From Gnetum montanum (Eukaryota; Streptophyta; Gnetopsida; Gnetales; Gnetaceae): a stretch of DNA of 64,000 nucleotides. Where the stretch lies: the NCBI GenBank assembly GCA_015680685.1, contig MNCI01004501.1, positions 720,843 to 784,842 of the forward strand, read 5' to 3'. This document shows, piece by piece, positions 35,401 to 50,532 of this stretch (within the stretch, counting starts at the first letter, position 1; every line of letters starts with the position of its first letter). The notes beneath the pieces were generated by a model, which ran no database searches, was not told where the DNA came from, and saw only the letters and a program-made list of their open reading frames with translations. The position numbers were made by a program, and so were the translations under genes.

Positions 35401-38400
35401 TTATTTGTTTCAAGTTTCATTTTACAAGCAGCACCAATAGATGTGGTTGGATGTACTCCTGATCCTCCACTATGTTTCCGCCATACAAGATCATTTAATC
35501 TATAACAGGCTTCAAACAATGGCTATGAATCAAAAATATATAGGTTTCAACAACTATGCCCATGCAATGTGGCGTTGCACTCCCACATTGAGGGTCATCT
35601 AACTCCAAAAATTTGGTCACCATCGAGCAATGAGTTGGGTGATCTCTGAGTTCTAAATTACACAAACAAGGTTTAGCTCAATCATTATTTTTGGAAGATA
35701 CTTCAATATACCCCTAAGATAAGTGACAGGGGATCAAACATTGGGTGGGTATACACTTACGAATGGTGTCAGCATCATTGAAAACCTTTGGGAGTTGTGC
35801 AAATCAACCCCCTTGGGTCCAATAGCTTAGGATACTAAGCCAAAGTAAGCATATGTACGGGTTGGGTTAGATAGTGGTGTTCATCTCCACGTCCAAGGCA
35901 AGATATATGCACAATAAATAAACAATGTAACCCATCCATTCAAGCTATGGGAATGAATATATAATTATTAATATGATTAGTTAACAATCCTTAGAAATAC
36001 TACATGCTTCACACAATGCACATCAATCAAATGCATCATCCACCAAATTGCTAACTATGAATTTAGGTAAATTGCTTATCTGATGGCCCAAAGAGCTTCA
36101 AATCATAATTCATGTGGGTTCATTTTATGGAAAGCAAATAAACATACATGATCATATATATTTTTTCTTTCTTTTCTCTGCACAAATAAAAATTTATAAT
36201 TGCTGATAAATAAATAGGATTGGCCTATTGAAGCAAGAATAAATAAACAATATTTATATTTTTTCTTTCTTTTCTCTGCACAAATAAAAATTTATAATTG
36301 CTGATAAATAAATAGGATTGGCCTATTGAAGCAAGAATAAATAAACAATATTTACTTTGTATGAAAGGAAAATCTAACTATGACAAAATGTAGAATGCAT
36401 TCATTATATAATAAAAGACTTGCTCCAACGAGACTTCCAAGCTTCCAAGGTAAAATATCCTCATCATAAAATTGAAAAAAAGTAACTTTGCATCTCAAAT
36501 ATGTTTTAAATGTCATATAAGAACTAGCTCACATTTTACAATAGAGAGAGTTACACCACTAGGGTTTGGTTTTCATGGAAAAATTAGACAATCTTTTTCT
36601 CCAACTTTAGACATCTTAAATTTGGCAAACACAATCTGAAAGTACGGCTTGAATTTTTGGCAACCAAATCTGAGTTTAGGGGAGAGAGGGCCTGAAAGAA
36701 ATCTGAAATTATAATTGTCAACACAGCTTATGAGGGTTGGGAATTCACAGCCTAAGGCAAATTTTGGTTTTTGGAATTTCTTTACTTTGAAAGGTAGATT
36801 CATGGGGAATAAATTACCAGCTAAAAAATAAGAATCATAATAATAGGAACAGTCCTTTCTATTCTCTGGCTAAAACAGAGCATGGACAATCTCTAACTTT
36901 ATATATATATATATATATAAGAGAGAGAAAGAGGGTAGATTTTATATGTGACTTACTAAGGGTAGGCATTGTTAAATAATTAAAATTCTAATTTTAAGGA
37001 GCAGAGAGCAAATAAAATCTCATGTGCTTGTGTGCAATATGGAAAGAAGAGAAAACGATAATGTCTGACATGTACCAAGCTTGGTGCAAACTTTCAAATC
37101 TTCATTATTAATTTTTTCCAGCCTCTCATGTTTTCTCATTGAGAGAAATCTAGGCTTGAACAAAGGACCATTTAACAATGAATTGGGACATAACAACTCT
37201 TTTGAAAGCCTCTCAAAAACTGACTCAGAAATGCTCAACAAAACAGAACATGTGCACTTCACAAAGACACCAAAAAATATCAATATGTATAATTTATTTA
37301 TATTTTTAAATGAGTACTCAATGAACCCTTTGGCCATCCAGCTACAGTACACCAATTCCATCCAAACCTACAACACCTTGTAGCCCGCACAAGAAGAACA
37401 CTGGGGTTGGATAAAATGGTGGAGGCTAACACCATCAAGCACCTCCAAAGACTACATCCTTGTAGCCCACACAAGAGATCAGCAGACTTGGATAGAATGA
37501 TGGGGGGCATTTCTTAAATAAACTTATTACAAAAGCATAAAATACCAGGTGCACGTCACAAAGAAAATGCTAACTCATCAGCCCAATACATGGATGAAAA
37601 AAAATCAGATCCAAGACATATGAAAGACTCTATGCATGACTCACAACTGATAAGAAATCCCACATGCCCTCATGAAATAATCCTCACTTGTCCAAGCCAA
37701 GATAACAAACACCTATAAGTACCTAGAATGCAACAATGATTTGGAGTACACACCTCTATGAATGGCTGATCAGCTGAGGAAGGACAACACACTTAAAACC
37801 TCAATTGTTGTCCAACCAACAGCTTGAAGGATCAGGTCAGATCCCTAGAATCAGCCCCAACAGTCTTCAAATCAGCCAGCAAAAGCCTCCAATTGCAGCA
37901 GCAATTTTGGCCTCTTATGCCTTCACAAAGCTCACAATAATTACTATAACAGCCTTCATGCTCAGCCCAAGAAAAGATAGGAGCAGCCTCACACAATCTC
38001 CTTTCTCTCCCTCTCCTCTACTCCTCCCCACCAAACTAGCATAGCCTCCCCTTCCTGAAGCCCTCACCCCGTCAAAAGCACCATTTCACCCTTACCAGGG
38101 ATGCTGAGGTACAAGGCAATAGCATCCTCAGTTAATGTGATGCCAATCCACCTAAAGGTCATGTGGTCTCCCTGCCACCATCTGAAGAAAGCTTCGTCTA
38201 CAAACTTAGGGTCCCCAACAAGGAGGAGGAGCTCATCCCACCCTCTGTGGATAACCACCTCCCACTAGGAATGATCTTGCTTGAACAAAGCACAATCTAG
38301 ATCAAATGTGGACATCATCCCCATTGTGGCACAAGCTTCTTTCCACAAACGACACCCTCAAAAGGCAATTTGGCATGACAGTAGCAATGGGGCACAACAG

Positions 38401-41400
38401 AAAATCAGCTCATTCTGCACCTACCAAAGTACCCACAACACGGTTGCTATCGAAGACTCCTTGTGGAGTTGGGGAGGATGAGGAAGCCTAGAAGCCCGCC
38501 AAACGTTCATGTGAAAGGGCAGAGAGATAAAATGTTACAAGGTTTCCTGGTCCGCATGGCAAAGGGGACAAGAGGCATTAATAAAAAGGCCACGCTCACA
38601 AAGGAACACACGAACTAGGAGTACTCCTGGAGAAATGAGATAGACAAAGAATTTAATTTTTTCAAGAAGACATCCCCTCCAAATCTTCCACCAGCGAAGC
38701 ACAGTTTTGTACTTTTGTCGTAGGATTTCCCGTGGTGGTGCATGTAACACCTCAACAAGTATAAGAGTATGGACGTGGGTGAAGATGTTCTGCCAAAGAT
38801 GTGAATCATTACTTTGGACAATCCACGGCTAGTACATTTGTCTAAGTATAGAAATCCATGGTACATCTTCATGATCCTCGAAAATTTGTTTAATGAGACC
38901 CTATTATCCAAGCATAATGAAATATTTGAATGTCAACACCCAAAAGCCCCCTACAACCTTGGGCCTAGTGGCCCTCTCCTAGCAAATAAGATGTGTAGGC
39001 AATTACCCCCTTTCCTGCTTGACGAAATGAAATGTTTGATGATTTGGTTGACTTTGTTGATGACTCTCTTAGGCAAGGAGGCAACTAAAGCAATGTACCT
39101 AACCATAGGAAATGGAATAAAAGAAGCAAGGATAACCTTCCCTTTACTTGTCAAGAACCTGGACTGAACCCTTCGAACAAAGCAGGACCAAGATGCAATC
39201 CAATAACAGGCATACATTGGGACCCCCAGGTAGGAATCTTCTGAAGTTCCCTAGGGGATCCCCAATGTTCTACATATCCTGCCCTTATGATTCCATCCGT
39301 ATTAAAGAAATGAGCTGCAGATTTATTCCAATTAATAATCAACACTAGCTCCTTGGACATATGAACCAGCGCCTAGGTAATAACCACCACCTAGGGCACA
39401 ACAACCTTGGTCACTAGGATTGCATCATCAGTGTAGTGGTTGGTGATGCAAGTGATCCTTTCAACGTTCAACCCCTGAACCCCTTCAAACCTACAATACT
39501 GATTCATGGTATCCATAGCAAGAATAAAAAGGTATGGTGAAAGGAGGTCCCCTTGGCCCAATCCCCTCCAAGGGGAGGAAAACCCCTACAGCTTCCCATT
39601 AATATCAAAGGAAAAGGCTCTTGTTATGTGCATGTTGATGCACATGTTAATGAATTTTGGATGGAAGCCTTTCCTTAGCATAATCTTGACAATGGAAGTC
39701 CAACTAATAGTATCATATGCTTTAACAATATCGAGCTTGAGAAACATACCTAGAAATTTTACCCTCTCGACCGAGTGCATGACCTCATGAAGCAATAGGA
39801 TTTGGTCTTAGATGTACCTCCCTTTGACAAACCCAACCTATTTAACCCCAACAAGTGATGGCATAAGGAGTTGCATTCTTTTGACAAGGATCTTAATGAA
39901 AAGAATGAGCAATGTATTGCACACTCCAATGTGTCGGAAATAAGCTAGTTGGATGGGGTTATGGGCCTTTGGCACCAAGACAATCCTAGAGCAGTTAATA
40001 TATTTCCTGATTTGGCCGCACTTGAGCATAAGATTGAAAGCATTCAGAAGGTTATTACCCAAGACATCAACAAAATCCCTAAAGGACTCAATCAGCCAAA
40101 CATCAAGCCCTAGCACCCTACCACATTTCATAGATTAGATAACCTTAGAGAGCTCCTATTTTATAATGGTGACTAATAACCTGTCATTGTCCTCCCTATT
40201 GATGACCTATTGAATAGGAATGGAGATAGGGGAGAAGTCTTCCCCTCCCCAAATTTTCATCCAAAATCGCTATAGGACCTATGCAATTTCTTGTGGCTCA
40301 TGAACCACATTATTGCCATCACTCATTGAGTTAATCATTTTGGCCCCTTTTGTAACATTTGCCGCAACAAAAAAAATTTTGTATTTCTATTCCCCTCATT
40401 TATCCATTTAGCCATTGATCTTTCCTTCCAATATGCCTTCTCCATCAAAAGTTCCTAGAGTTGTACCAACAATACATGCTCCTCCTCCTCTAGGGCTTCT
40501 ACTTGTTCTTGTCTCCCCTAAATGTGCATTAGTCTTTGCTATAAATCCAAGCAAAGGACTTTAAAGGAGTAATTATCCTCTTTTTGGATCCTTCTGATCC
40601 CTTACTTAAGCTGAAATAGACCTTGCTTGAGGAAGTCACGTGGGTCAACCTAGGCCAAGTACTCATTCCAAATATCCTCCACTAATTTACGCAACCACCC
40701 TTTCATAAGCCAAGTTTATTCAAACTAAACTAGAGGGAGCAGACTCCCCCATATGTTGAAACGAGCATAACATAGTCATATTATGTGAAGCCCTCCGTTC
40801 ATGACTTGCAACAGAGACATGCTAAGAAATAAATCAAAGCTAACCCAAACCGAATTAATCCTAGAGAGGACACAATCTGACCACTTCTTCTTGCTACTCC
40901 AAGTGAATTGGCATATTTTGATGTCAACGTCAACTAGGCCAAATGTATGAATGAATTGCAAGATGAATAATTGGGTATTGTTTTGATCACCTTGAAATGT
41001 TGATCCAGTAGATTTGATGTGTGTAATTTGTGATTGATGGTAACGTTGTCTCTATCAATTTCATGTATGGGTTTTGTGAGAATTATCACCAACAATTTTG
41101 TGGAATCAGGTTTTGTCATACGTTGAGCTCCTAATGTGTGCAAGTGTATTAGTAGTGCTATTGTGATCCTAGCTCAGTATTACCTTGGATTTGGGGAGAG
41201 AATGTGGTTTGGTTTTATTCGATGGACGGTTTGAAATTTTTGGATATTTGAAGTTTTACCTTAACTTGTTTTCCCCTTTTATCAATCCTAAGCTCTTGTC
41301 AATGTGTATCTTAGTTCCTCTAATCTTGTAACAGTTTAATCAAATCCTTGTTCTGTCAATCATATCATTATCTTAGTCATGTGGATATGATTCCTTGCAT

Positions 41401-44400
41401 TGTGAGATTTCCCAGCTTATATTTTTGTCAATTTGAGTTTTTTCCATTGGTTCTGCCAATGGATTGTTCTTGCTCTTCATTGATTCTGGCTCTTGAGTTG
41501 TTGGATTCTTATCTATGGTTTGCTTGTCATTTCCCATCAATTTGGTTTCGTCCCAGCTGAATTTCGACCTTTCTCCACTCATACTAGACATCTTTGATCT
41601 TGGAAAAACATCTCTCCTCCAAGCCAAGCCACCTAGGAAGATGCCTCATCCTTGTACAAGACATCTCCTGCCTAGTGGAGATGTCTTCCTAAAGACGTCT
41701 CTACCTTGCCAGAGACATCTCCTACCAAATGTAGACGTCTCCTCTTACCTATAGACATCTCTACCTGAAACAAGACATCTTTGCCTACCTGTAGATGTCT
41801 TCCCAAAGATGTCTCTACCTAAAACAAAACATCTCTTCCTACATCTAGACATCTCCTTTCTCCTGTAGATGTCTCTCCCTCGACATCTCTTGTTTCTAGA
41901 GATGTCTCCCCTGTAAGCTCAACTTTGTCACAAACTTGGTTGTTGTGAAATTTGGTCCTCCGGTTTAGCCTGAAACTTGGTTTTCTTGACTCCGAAACTT
42001 CAGAAAACCCTATCGAATCTTCCACCTTTGTTGAATTCAAGGTATCCTCTTTTGGGTACTCAAAACATTGGGAATTTCCCTTGCATGAGTGAGTATTGCT
42101 TGGATTGTACCTTAGTCAAATTGCGGTTTTCATTATCGATTATTTTGGGATCTTTATCTTATCTTGTTGAGCTCTCTAGCCCTTTTTGTATGCAGTCTTC
42201 CATGTCTTGATTTCGTTAAGCTTCTCATTGGAATTCTAGGTTTTGGAACACCTTGCTTGGTTAAGTGGTTATTTCATGGTTTGAGAATTGATCCTTACAT
42301 GGCTCTTAGTTGGTAAGGATTCTAATCTACTTGTTGCTTTGGTTTAATTGATTTGTTTGGAAGCTTTGGTATAATTTTCCCCTTTTTGGATTAGTTGATG
42401 TCATTGGGACATTGTGTTGGATATGTGAGATCTTTTTGGACATGGGGTTTGGTTCCCTGTCAATGCTAAAGTTCCATGTGATTTGTTTAATCTTGATGGT
42501 GATATATCATTCTTTAGACTAATACCTTTTGGGAGTATCCCTTGGTTTGTTGGATTTCCCTTGATGAGTTGGATTCTTTTGGTTATCTTATTGCCCTCCA
42601 CCGTCAGGTTGGTTTGCAATGTTTGTATATTTGTTGAATGATTGGATGTTGAAGCTAGCACCAAGTTTGTGTGGCCAATTGGAGATGGGCTCCCTGGAGA
42701 TGTATGGTGATTGACCCCGACTGGGATTGCATCAGTGTGGCTTTCATTGTAGGCTCCATCCTAAGTGAGAGGGTGATTCCATGGCTCATTGGTCCTTTTT
42801 GTTTGATGCCTCCAAATTGTTAGAGGTGAGTCTTGGTAGAGGCCTCTAGTACCAGTATATTCTAGAATGTATGAAGTGATTCTTGAAGACGCTTTTCATT
42901 CAGTTTGAGACTAATAATAAATCTATGCACAAGATAGTTTGACATTTGGTTTAGATACATTTTGGTTTGGAATTTGATAAAGTACACATCACAACTTGAC
43001 ACACATTTGACACTAGGTGCGGTGCATGCTAGCTTCCTTGTTTGTGGTAACAACTGGAGTCGGCAAATTTTGGTATTGCATGTGTCTAATGGCTGAAAGT
43101 TTGGCTGTACGTTTGGAGCTAATATATTTTGCAGGTCAGCCATGCTTCACCTAACTTCCATGAGATCTGCCCATTCTTTGGATAGAGATGGTGCTAAGGT
43201 TTCTCACTCAGTTTTATACTGATAACCCAATTTATTACAGGTTGTTCAGATTGGGTAGAGATTGGAGATCTTGGGTGGTTCGCTAAGTTCTTCCTAGTGT
43301 GGTTTATGGTGTTATGCTTTCATATTTGAATTTGGCTATTTATGTGTTAGACATTTCAGCTTTGTGTTAAACATTATTTCCTCTTTTTTCCCATTTTTGG
43401 TTTTATGCATTATGTATAGGCTAGACCCTTGATATTATGTTGATCATATATTATGGAGATTCAGTTTGCATTTTATTTAATTCCCTTGTTCTTGATTTAA
43501 TTTTCGGCAAATGATTTGCATAATTCTTTATCTAATTAGATTTTATTTCCAGCATATATTTTTATCATAATTTTATATTTATATATTTCTTTTCTTCTGC
43601 TATTTAGTTTTATCTTTTTCCTTGGGTTATGACTTCTAGCTAGGTTCCTCATGTTTCCTTTCGCTGTGTAGTTTGTTCGTTATCTTCTTCTTGCCATGGC
43701 CAATCGTTCGTTAGAGATATTACCCAATGTAATGCCCTCCAACCTAAGGTTTAAAAAGGAGGATGTTACAAAGTCCCCCAACCCACCCACAACAATCAAC
43801 AAAGAAAGAAGCCCAACATTGCTAATGCAAAATATCCCTTTGCATTACCTGAACCTTGGTCTCCTAGAGGCAAACAATCTCACAACCTTCCATACACACT
43901 AGTTCCTTGAGGATGTTTCTTTTATAAGGGATACCCTGTTCCCTGCATTTCAAAGAGAGGATCATCATGATCTACTGGTAGATTGTTTCTTGTAGACCCC
44001 TCTAAGGATCCCCTAAATCCCTAAATCAATATCTTATTTTGTTTTCTTGGTGTGCACCTCCCATAAACTTGGATATCCTGACCACTTTGTGTCCAAAAGA
44101 ACTATGAAGCTTGAGTCTTCTTGTTGCAAGATTTGTCTCATGATCAATTCCATGGGCAAGATGGAAGGACCCTGCTGAACAAAGATCTAACCCCCTAGGG
44201 AAGAGGTTCCTCAACCAACCTGGGAGACATGATGACATCGACCTCCCACTAGAGACTCCCTAGTTGTGCTATGCAAAACCACTTTAGGGTCAACAACCTA
44301 GGGAGATCCCATCTCTACACTAATCGGCCCCACCTCCATGCCTTGGAGGGGGAGAAACAATTTCCTGTAGTTAATGTAGAGAAACCCTTCTCAAATGGTT

Positions 44401-47400
44401 TGGCTGGCTCAGCCTTCTAAGAAGGCAAGGCAAGGATCACTTTACCCTTCTGTCAAACAACTTGCCAATCAATCTCTAGGGCCTTTGGCTTCTGCGAAAC
44501 CACCCAAGGATGCACCCAACAATCCTCCATAACGTAATTCCCTTTCCCACAAACCTCACAACCTGCAAGAGGGACGTGGCCATAACAAAAACATTTTCAT
44601 AATCAACCACAAGAACTTCCTCCTTAGAGAAAAGGGCAAGACAAACCTCAAGCATGAGGTCTACAAAGGATAGTGATCACCACACACAAAACCTCGCATA
44701 GCCCATACATTCCTTCAAGGTGGTAAATTTGTCAAAGGCAATAAACTCCCCGAAAAAGCTAGCATGGGTTCTAGGAAACTCATCAGTCCAAATCTACCAA
44801 GGAATCCTAGAAACCCTAATCCATACCCAAGCTAATGTAAACAGATCTAGATCCTAATGAGCCCCTAGGCACCAATGGATGAAAGCCAATCCTTGAGCAC
44901 TAAAAAACCAAGGTTTCCCCTGCAAAATCTTGTCTTGGTCCTTGTTCCAGAAAACAAAAAGTAGCAAGTCCCTTGCTAGGGAACAAATCTCCGCATCCCC
45001 CACTCCCCAAAAGAAGGCCACCCAGTGCTTGATGAGATCCATTATAGGGCAAACTCTTGCCTATACAGACTTTCCAATTAGACTCATCTGCATCTAACTC
45101 ATTTTCCAATTAGGACTTAAGATCAGACATCATTCTGTATCTAACTCATTTTCGAATTAGGACTCAAGATTAGACATCATTTTGTATCTATGTACTATCC
45201 TCTTTTTTTGCTCTTTCAAAGAAAGAATCATCAGAGTCTACATCCTGGCTATGTCTACTCTTATGACACTTCTTGGGTTTATCTTCTTTTATTTGTCAAA
45301 TGTTATTTTTCCAATTAAGCGGTTGGGTTCAAACTCCTCTTCTTCTCTCTATTAATATCTTAGTGGAATTCTTTGTTGTAATAATTTTCATGTCCTAATC
45401 ATTGAAACTAAACATTCTTATTTCAAAATTTCTTCCTCAAGGAGTGAAATTGAAGTGATGAGATTTGTCTCCCACATACGTTGCATAAGCTTCATCCTCC
45501 ATCTGCTTGTCTTCAACTTCTGATCAGTTGTGATACTTGCCCTTCTTCTACTAATGTTGTGTCATTTTCTTCTCCAGATTTGGTTGTCTACCATCAGGCT
45601 AATAAGTCTAATAGTTTGTGATGCTTGCCCTTCCTCCACTAATGTTGTGTCATTTTCTTCTCCAGATTTTGTTGTCTACCATCAGGCTAACAAGCTGATA
45701 GTTTGTGTTGCTTGCCCTTTCTCTACTAAGGTTGTGTCATTTTCTTCTCCAGATTTTGTTGTCTCCCATCAGGCTAATAAGTGTGCACAACATTCTTTAC
45801 CACTTTGTAACTGTTGCCTGCATTTGATAACCTTTCTTTGAATAATGTTGATTGTAGTAACTGAGATGCAGACTTATCTAGAGATTGCACAATGTTCCCC
45901 ATCTAGCATCTCCATCTGTATTGTTCATCTTGGTGGAACAAGAAGGTAAATTTGGGGAAAAAGAATCATCATCAGCATAGGTGATTCAAATCTTTTGTGG
46001 CTGATGCCATGGAATTTCATGTTCTTCATTGTAAGCTTGTTCCTCTTTCCTTGGTGACTTGAAACTATCAGATTTCCAATAAGAAGCCATATCAATAGAT
46101 AATAATGATCAGTGTGCACTTTTGGTATGATATTAACTTGACTCGTTATTAGTTTCCAACTACAATGGTCATGTATAAACTACAACAATCAATATTTGTC
46201 TTCCTTAGCAACAACACCAAATGATGAGCAGCAAGTAGTCCTGATGTCCAATCATACAAATCCTTAGCAACAACACAAAACTTGTAGAAGGCTAGGATTA
46301 ACTATTATATGAAGTGATGAGATCATTGTCTTCCTAACCCTTGAGAATGACAATGTAGCATATCATATGATTAAAAAATGAATGACAAATACAATGAAAA
46401 TACAATATTCTAGCTATCAAATGTAAAAATGAATAATATCCTAAACATGTTGAGCATCCATTTCATCAACCTTCTAGTATGGTCCTGGATTACATGCTAG
46501 CTACAGGGTGCACCGAGCTGGGTGCTTTTAACATTCAAGGTATCAATGTACTCAATCTGTAATACCAATTGATAAGCGAAACAGTAAACATTATTTTTGT
46601 TTATTATTACAAAAGTATACAACTTGCTAAATATCAAAAAAAAAATATTGCAATGTGTACAGAAAACAATCTCAATCGTATTTCTAAAAATGGTTACATC
46701 TAGGCATAACCACCCAAATAAAACTCCAACAGTTGTCCCATAAACACACTCTACGGGTGCTTGCCAACAAACTGAAATTAAAGACTCTGAACTAAGACTT
46801 GCTTTCTCATTTCAAATGCCAGGTATATATAGATGATGAGCCACATGTTATTCATGCTAGTGAATTGACAAAGTCAATGGCAAGTGAACACTAGAGCATA
46901 GATACAGCTGAGTTGATGGATGTACGTAAACAGTGTGTCCATTAAAATAGGCTTCGTCAATAACCAACCCTTACTAGAACCTAAATAAAACCTACCTTTG
47001 CATATTACTGAACATCCAAATCAAAAGCTAAAAATTCTGGTTCCACTCTCAAATTGAAATAGCCACTACCACAAAGGGTGGCTAGGTTAAGGGATCTTCC
47101 TTCAACTGCATTTGCAACTTTGCAAAACACCTGTGAAGGGCAAGGGACACTGTTTGAGCTTTGGGCACTCATCATGAAAATATTCCAAACATTGACTTAA
47201 GCTAGAACAAGAAACTGCAAGATATACATGAAAATTCAACATAGCATATTTTCTTTCCTTTAACTCTATAGTTGAATTTTAATATAAAATACACTCTAAC
47301 ACTAGAGCATGCATGCATGTGAAAAGATAACTTTCCAATATTAAAAGGAAAAAATCATGTTCACATGGTTAAAGAAGTTAAAGAAATTTGCTTGTTTTAT

Positions 47401-50400
47401 AACAAAAAATGTTAGCGTGCACATCAAAAATAAATGTATTTAAAAAATGAATAAAAATATTCAACCTATCTTGACAAAATAACAGTAGATTAAAAATAAA
47501 TAAAACAAAGATAGATAACACTGTTGTGAAATATTACCTGGAAGAAGATGTATCAAGACACTTACAATTTTGTCAAGCGAACTAAAGACAAGGCTACAAC
47601 GCCACACAATGATTGCCCATGCCAAAGGTCCCTACAGTATCCTCAAATTAATGAATAGGTAATCTTAAACAAAAGAATTCCATCTAGTTAAATATAGAAG
47701 TAACTACAAATAATGATATGGTTGGAAAGTACATACTTCTGAAAATGCAAAGCAAACCATGAACAACTTCTCATTCCTTGGAAAAAATAAAACCATCACC
47801 ATAAGTATAACATTTGCATAATAACAGAAGTCCTGTAACACAAATTCAGGGCCGTTATTATCCAAATAGTGAGCACAAATACATGGTACATAATTGAAAG
47901 TAACTATGCATTTCATCATTTCCAACATGCCACACCCACCTTAGTAACACTTTACAGGTTAAAAATTAATTTGTACTAAAGAGAAATTAATGCTCCAAAG
48001 CTTCTATCACAGAGGCATGCCAGAGGTCTCATGGGATTATGCAGAGAGAAAGCCATATTAGATGCAATGTGTGGGACAGCCAAAAAGGTTTCATTGGATT
48101 ATGGAGAATGCAGGTCCAAAAAAAACCTGGTATACTTCCTCTAGAACATAACAATTCAATCCTTGCTTCAAAGCTTAAAAAAAAGTAAGAAGCCATATTA
48201 AATCGTGATTTTATAAAAGCAAAAGATCCCCAGAGCAAGCTAGGATAACAAATTCCAAAACGAGATGGTAAGAATGTCCTAGCCCTAGAGAGAGATTTAT
48301 AAAGCAGGGCTTAAAGCAAAAGCACTAGTTTAGTTTCAACTGAAAATGTATTTTGATGATGAGGTATGAACTGGTGTTCAGCAAGCATTGACAGCTTGTT
48401 AGATTATATTCATAAGATAATGTACAATCGTTAGTTTGTCAACATGGTAATCTACAGCAAGAAAAAAGAGGAAAAGGTTATGATGAATTACAAAAGGTTA
48501 CGTCCACTTACGATGCATAAGAAACACACGTTGGATAGTCATCAGAGATAAGTAGTTATATAACACTCAACATGGATTGTGAGGATGGTCCATCACATAC
48601 CATAGAAGATCATAAGAAGCACAAAGTGAACATGAGAGCAAGCAGAACACCAAAAATAGGTGTCCCTGAAAAATACCTGAACAATCCAAAAGAAATCATG
48701 AGGAGAAGTTAAGTGAAGTCAAAAGACATAGATGCAAGTTTTTAAGGCACTCGTGAAGATTTCATGAAGTTTGAAATGCAATTGTAAGTAAATACTTATA
48801 AAACTGCAAGACCAAAGATGCCTGAAATCCAAACAGATCCTAGAGCATAATGGACACAACTGAAGAAAGTAAGTACAAAATCACCCAGCATCCAAAAGGA
48901 GCATGTAAAGGTGAAGCCTAAATAGGCAAGGAACATTGGTTACAAAAACCAAAGGAGAAGTCTAATGAAGATAGATTGCCTAATAAAAGCCAACTAAGTA
49001 AGCAAAAAAAGTGAAGATGCAGTTCATAATCCAGTTCATAACTAAGATAACCTATAGAAACATAATCCACTTCATATAAGAAACCTAGTTCCACATAAGC
49101 CTAAGCCAAAAGGAAAATTTTTAGTTGTAATAAAGAAGCCAAGAGCCTACAATGATGAAGAACTCTAGACTTATATAATACGTAACATAACCAAAGTAAA
49201 TTCATCAAATGATGAAGAATCAAAGTTGAGAATAAGGACTGAATGTGTAACCAGAATGATCGTAGAAACAAGGAGCTAAATAGGAAAAGTGCAAAACCAA
49301 AGCCAATACTAGTTGTATTCTACATATGATATCGTAGATAAAAATTAGCACTATATTGCCTATAACCTACAAATACTGTTGAAATCAAAAGTTTACGATC
49401 CAGTATACTGCACGCACTCAGGCAGAAAGAGAATCCAGGCAGGCTCGTAAATGTAAGAGCTCAAGGGATTCTAACACAACATAGTGCTTTGACCTGAAAA
49501 CTTCACCTTCGGAGGGCTTGTTGTTTGTGTTTCATAACCTTGAATGAACTTCATGAAAACCTGAACTCCAAAACTTAACTCTTGAACAACCTTGATAGTG
49601 ATAAATCAGCAAGCATGAATGAGACTAAACTTGGGTCACAATGACTTGAATACTTCACTTTAAAAACTTTGTTTAGCAAGCATTGACAGCACAGTGGTTT
49701 GATCTCTAAACTTCTCCTTTAGAAAACTTGGTAGACTTGGTATTTGTCTGAGACTTGAACTACAGACCTTGAGTTTTGAAGCACTTTTGTGATGAATCAG
49801 CAAGCACGTATGAGACTAAACTTGGTGCATAATGGCTTGAATACTTGACTTGGAAGACTTGGGCATGATAATTTTCTGAGATCACCTTGGGTGTTTGAAA
49901 AATCAATGAAGCAGCTCCAACCCATCACAGACAACCATGATGTTTTCCGGAAGATGGAGACCCCAGCGTTGACCTAAGATGATTCAAGGCTCAAGCCCAA
50001 ACAATCAAAACTCATTCCAGGTAAAATGTAAGCCCCTTAAGATAATTACAAGTTCAGGAAACGTCATCAATTTGAAAAAGAATAAAGTTAAAATGTTATC
50101 CAAGATTACCTCCATGATATCCAAGATGACATATGGGTTGATCAGACAGAGTAGCAATTTTTTTTCTTCAATTAATTTTGAAATTATCCAAGAGAAAGGG
50201 TAAGCAACTTGGCATGATCGTGACTTCGAGAATTATCAAGACATTGCTACATAATGAACTCAAACAGAGTTCAAGTGTCATTGAAGACAATTCCTAAGAA
50301 GACCTAGACAAAATCTGTGGTGACAGCTGGATCAACCAAGGAAGACCAAGCCGAGTTGGAATCTTGCTTGAATCGTTAACTGAAGCCCCAAAGATCAACT

Positions 50401-50465
50401 AAAATGCAGCCGTTTGTCGCCACTGAAACTGCTAAATAATAAATTAAAATTGGAATTAAATGACG

Positions 50466-50532
<67 letters not shown>

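Larger units (their letters stand above)
37310..45110 (-). mobile_element. LINE (L1-type), split by a 2.7-kb insert
   Basis: ORF1-like sequence (45110-43730) precedes ORF2 pieces (40961-38064) on the - strand. The copy ends in an A-rich tail near 37310 (AAATATAAATAAATTATA on the - strand). Two diverged copies of a GTAGCCC(A/G)CACAAGA unit at 37380-37500 look like its 3' UTR. Removing 40990-43720 leaves about 5.1 kb, a normal plant L1 size. It lies in the same direction as GPC1, inside intron 6. Confidence 0.8.

Noticed and set aside
36573-36803. 76-codon - strand frame
   Set aside because: No domain, no neighbours or splice context; length is expected by chance in 64 kb.
45530-45841. 103-codon open frame with repeated segments
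   Set aside because: Generated by the three tandem 87-88-bp units; the repeat period is not consistently a multiple of three and no family matches.
47704-47928. Single-exon gene starting at 47928
   Set aside because: The frame continues into intron on both sides; only 47832-47737 is coding, as GPC1 exon 5.
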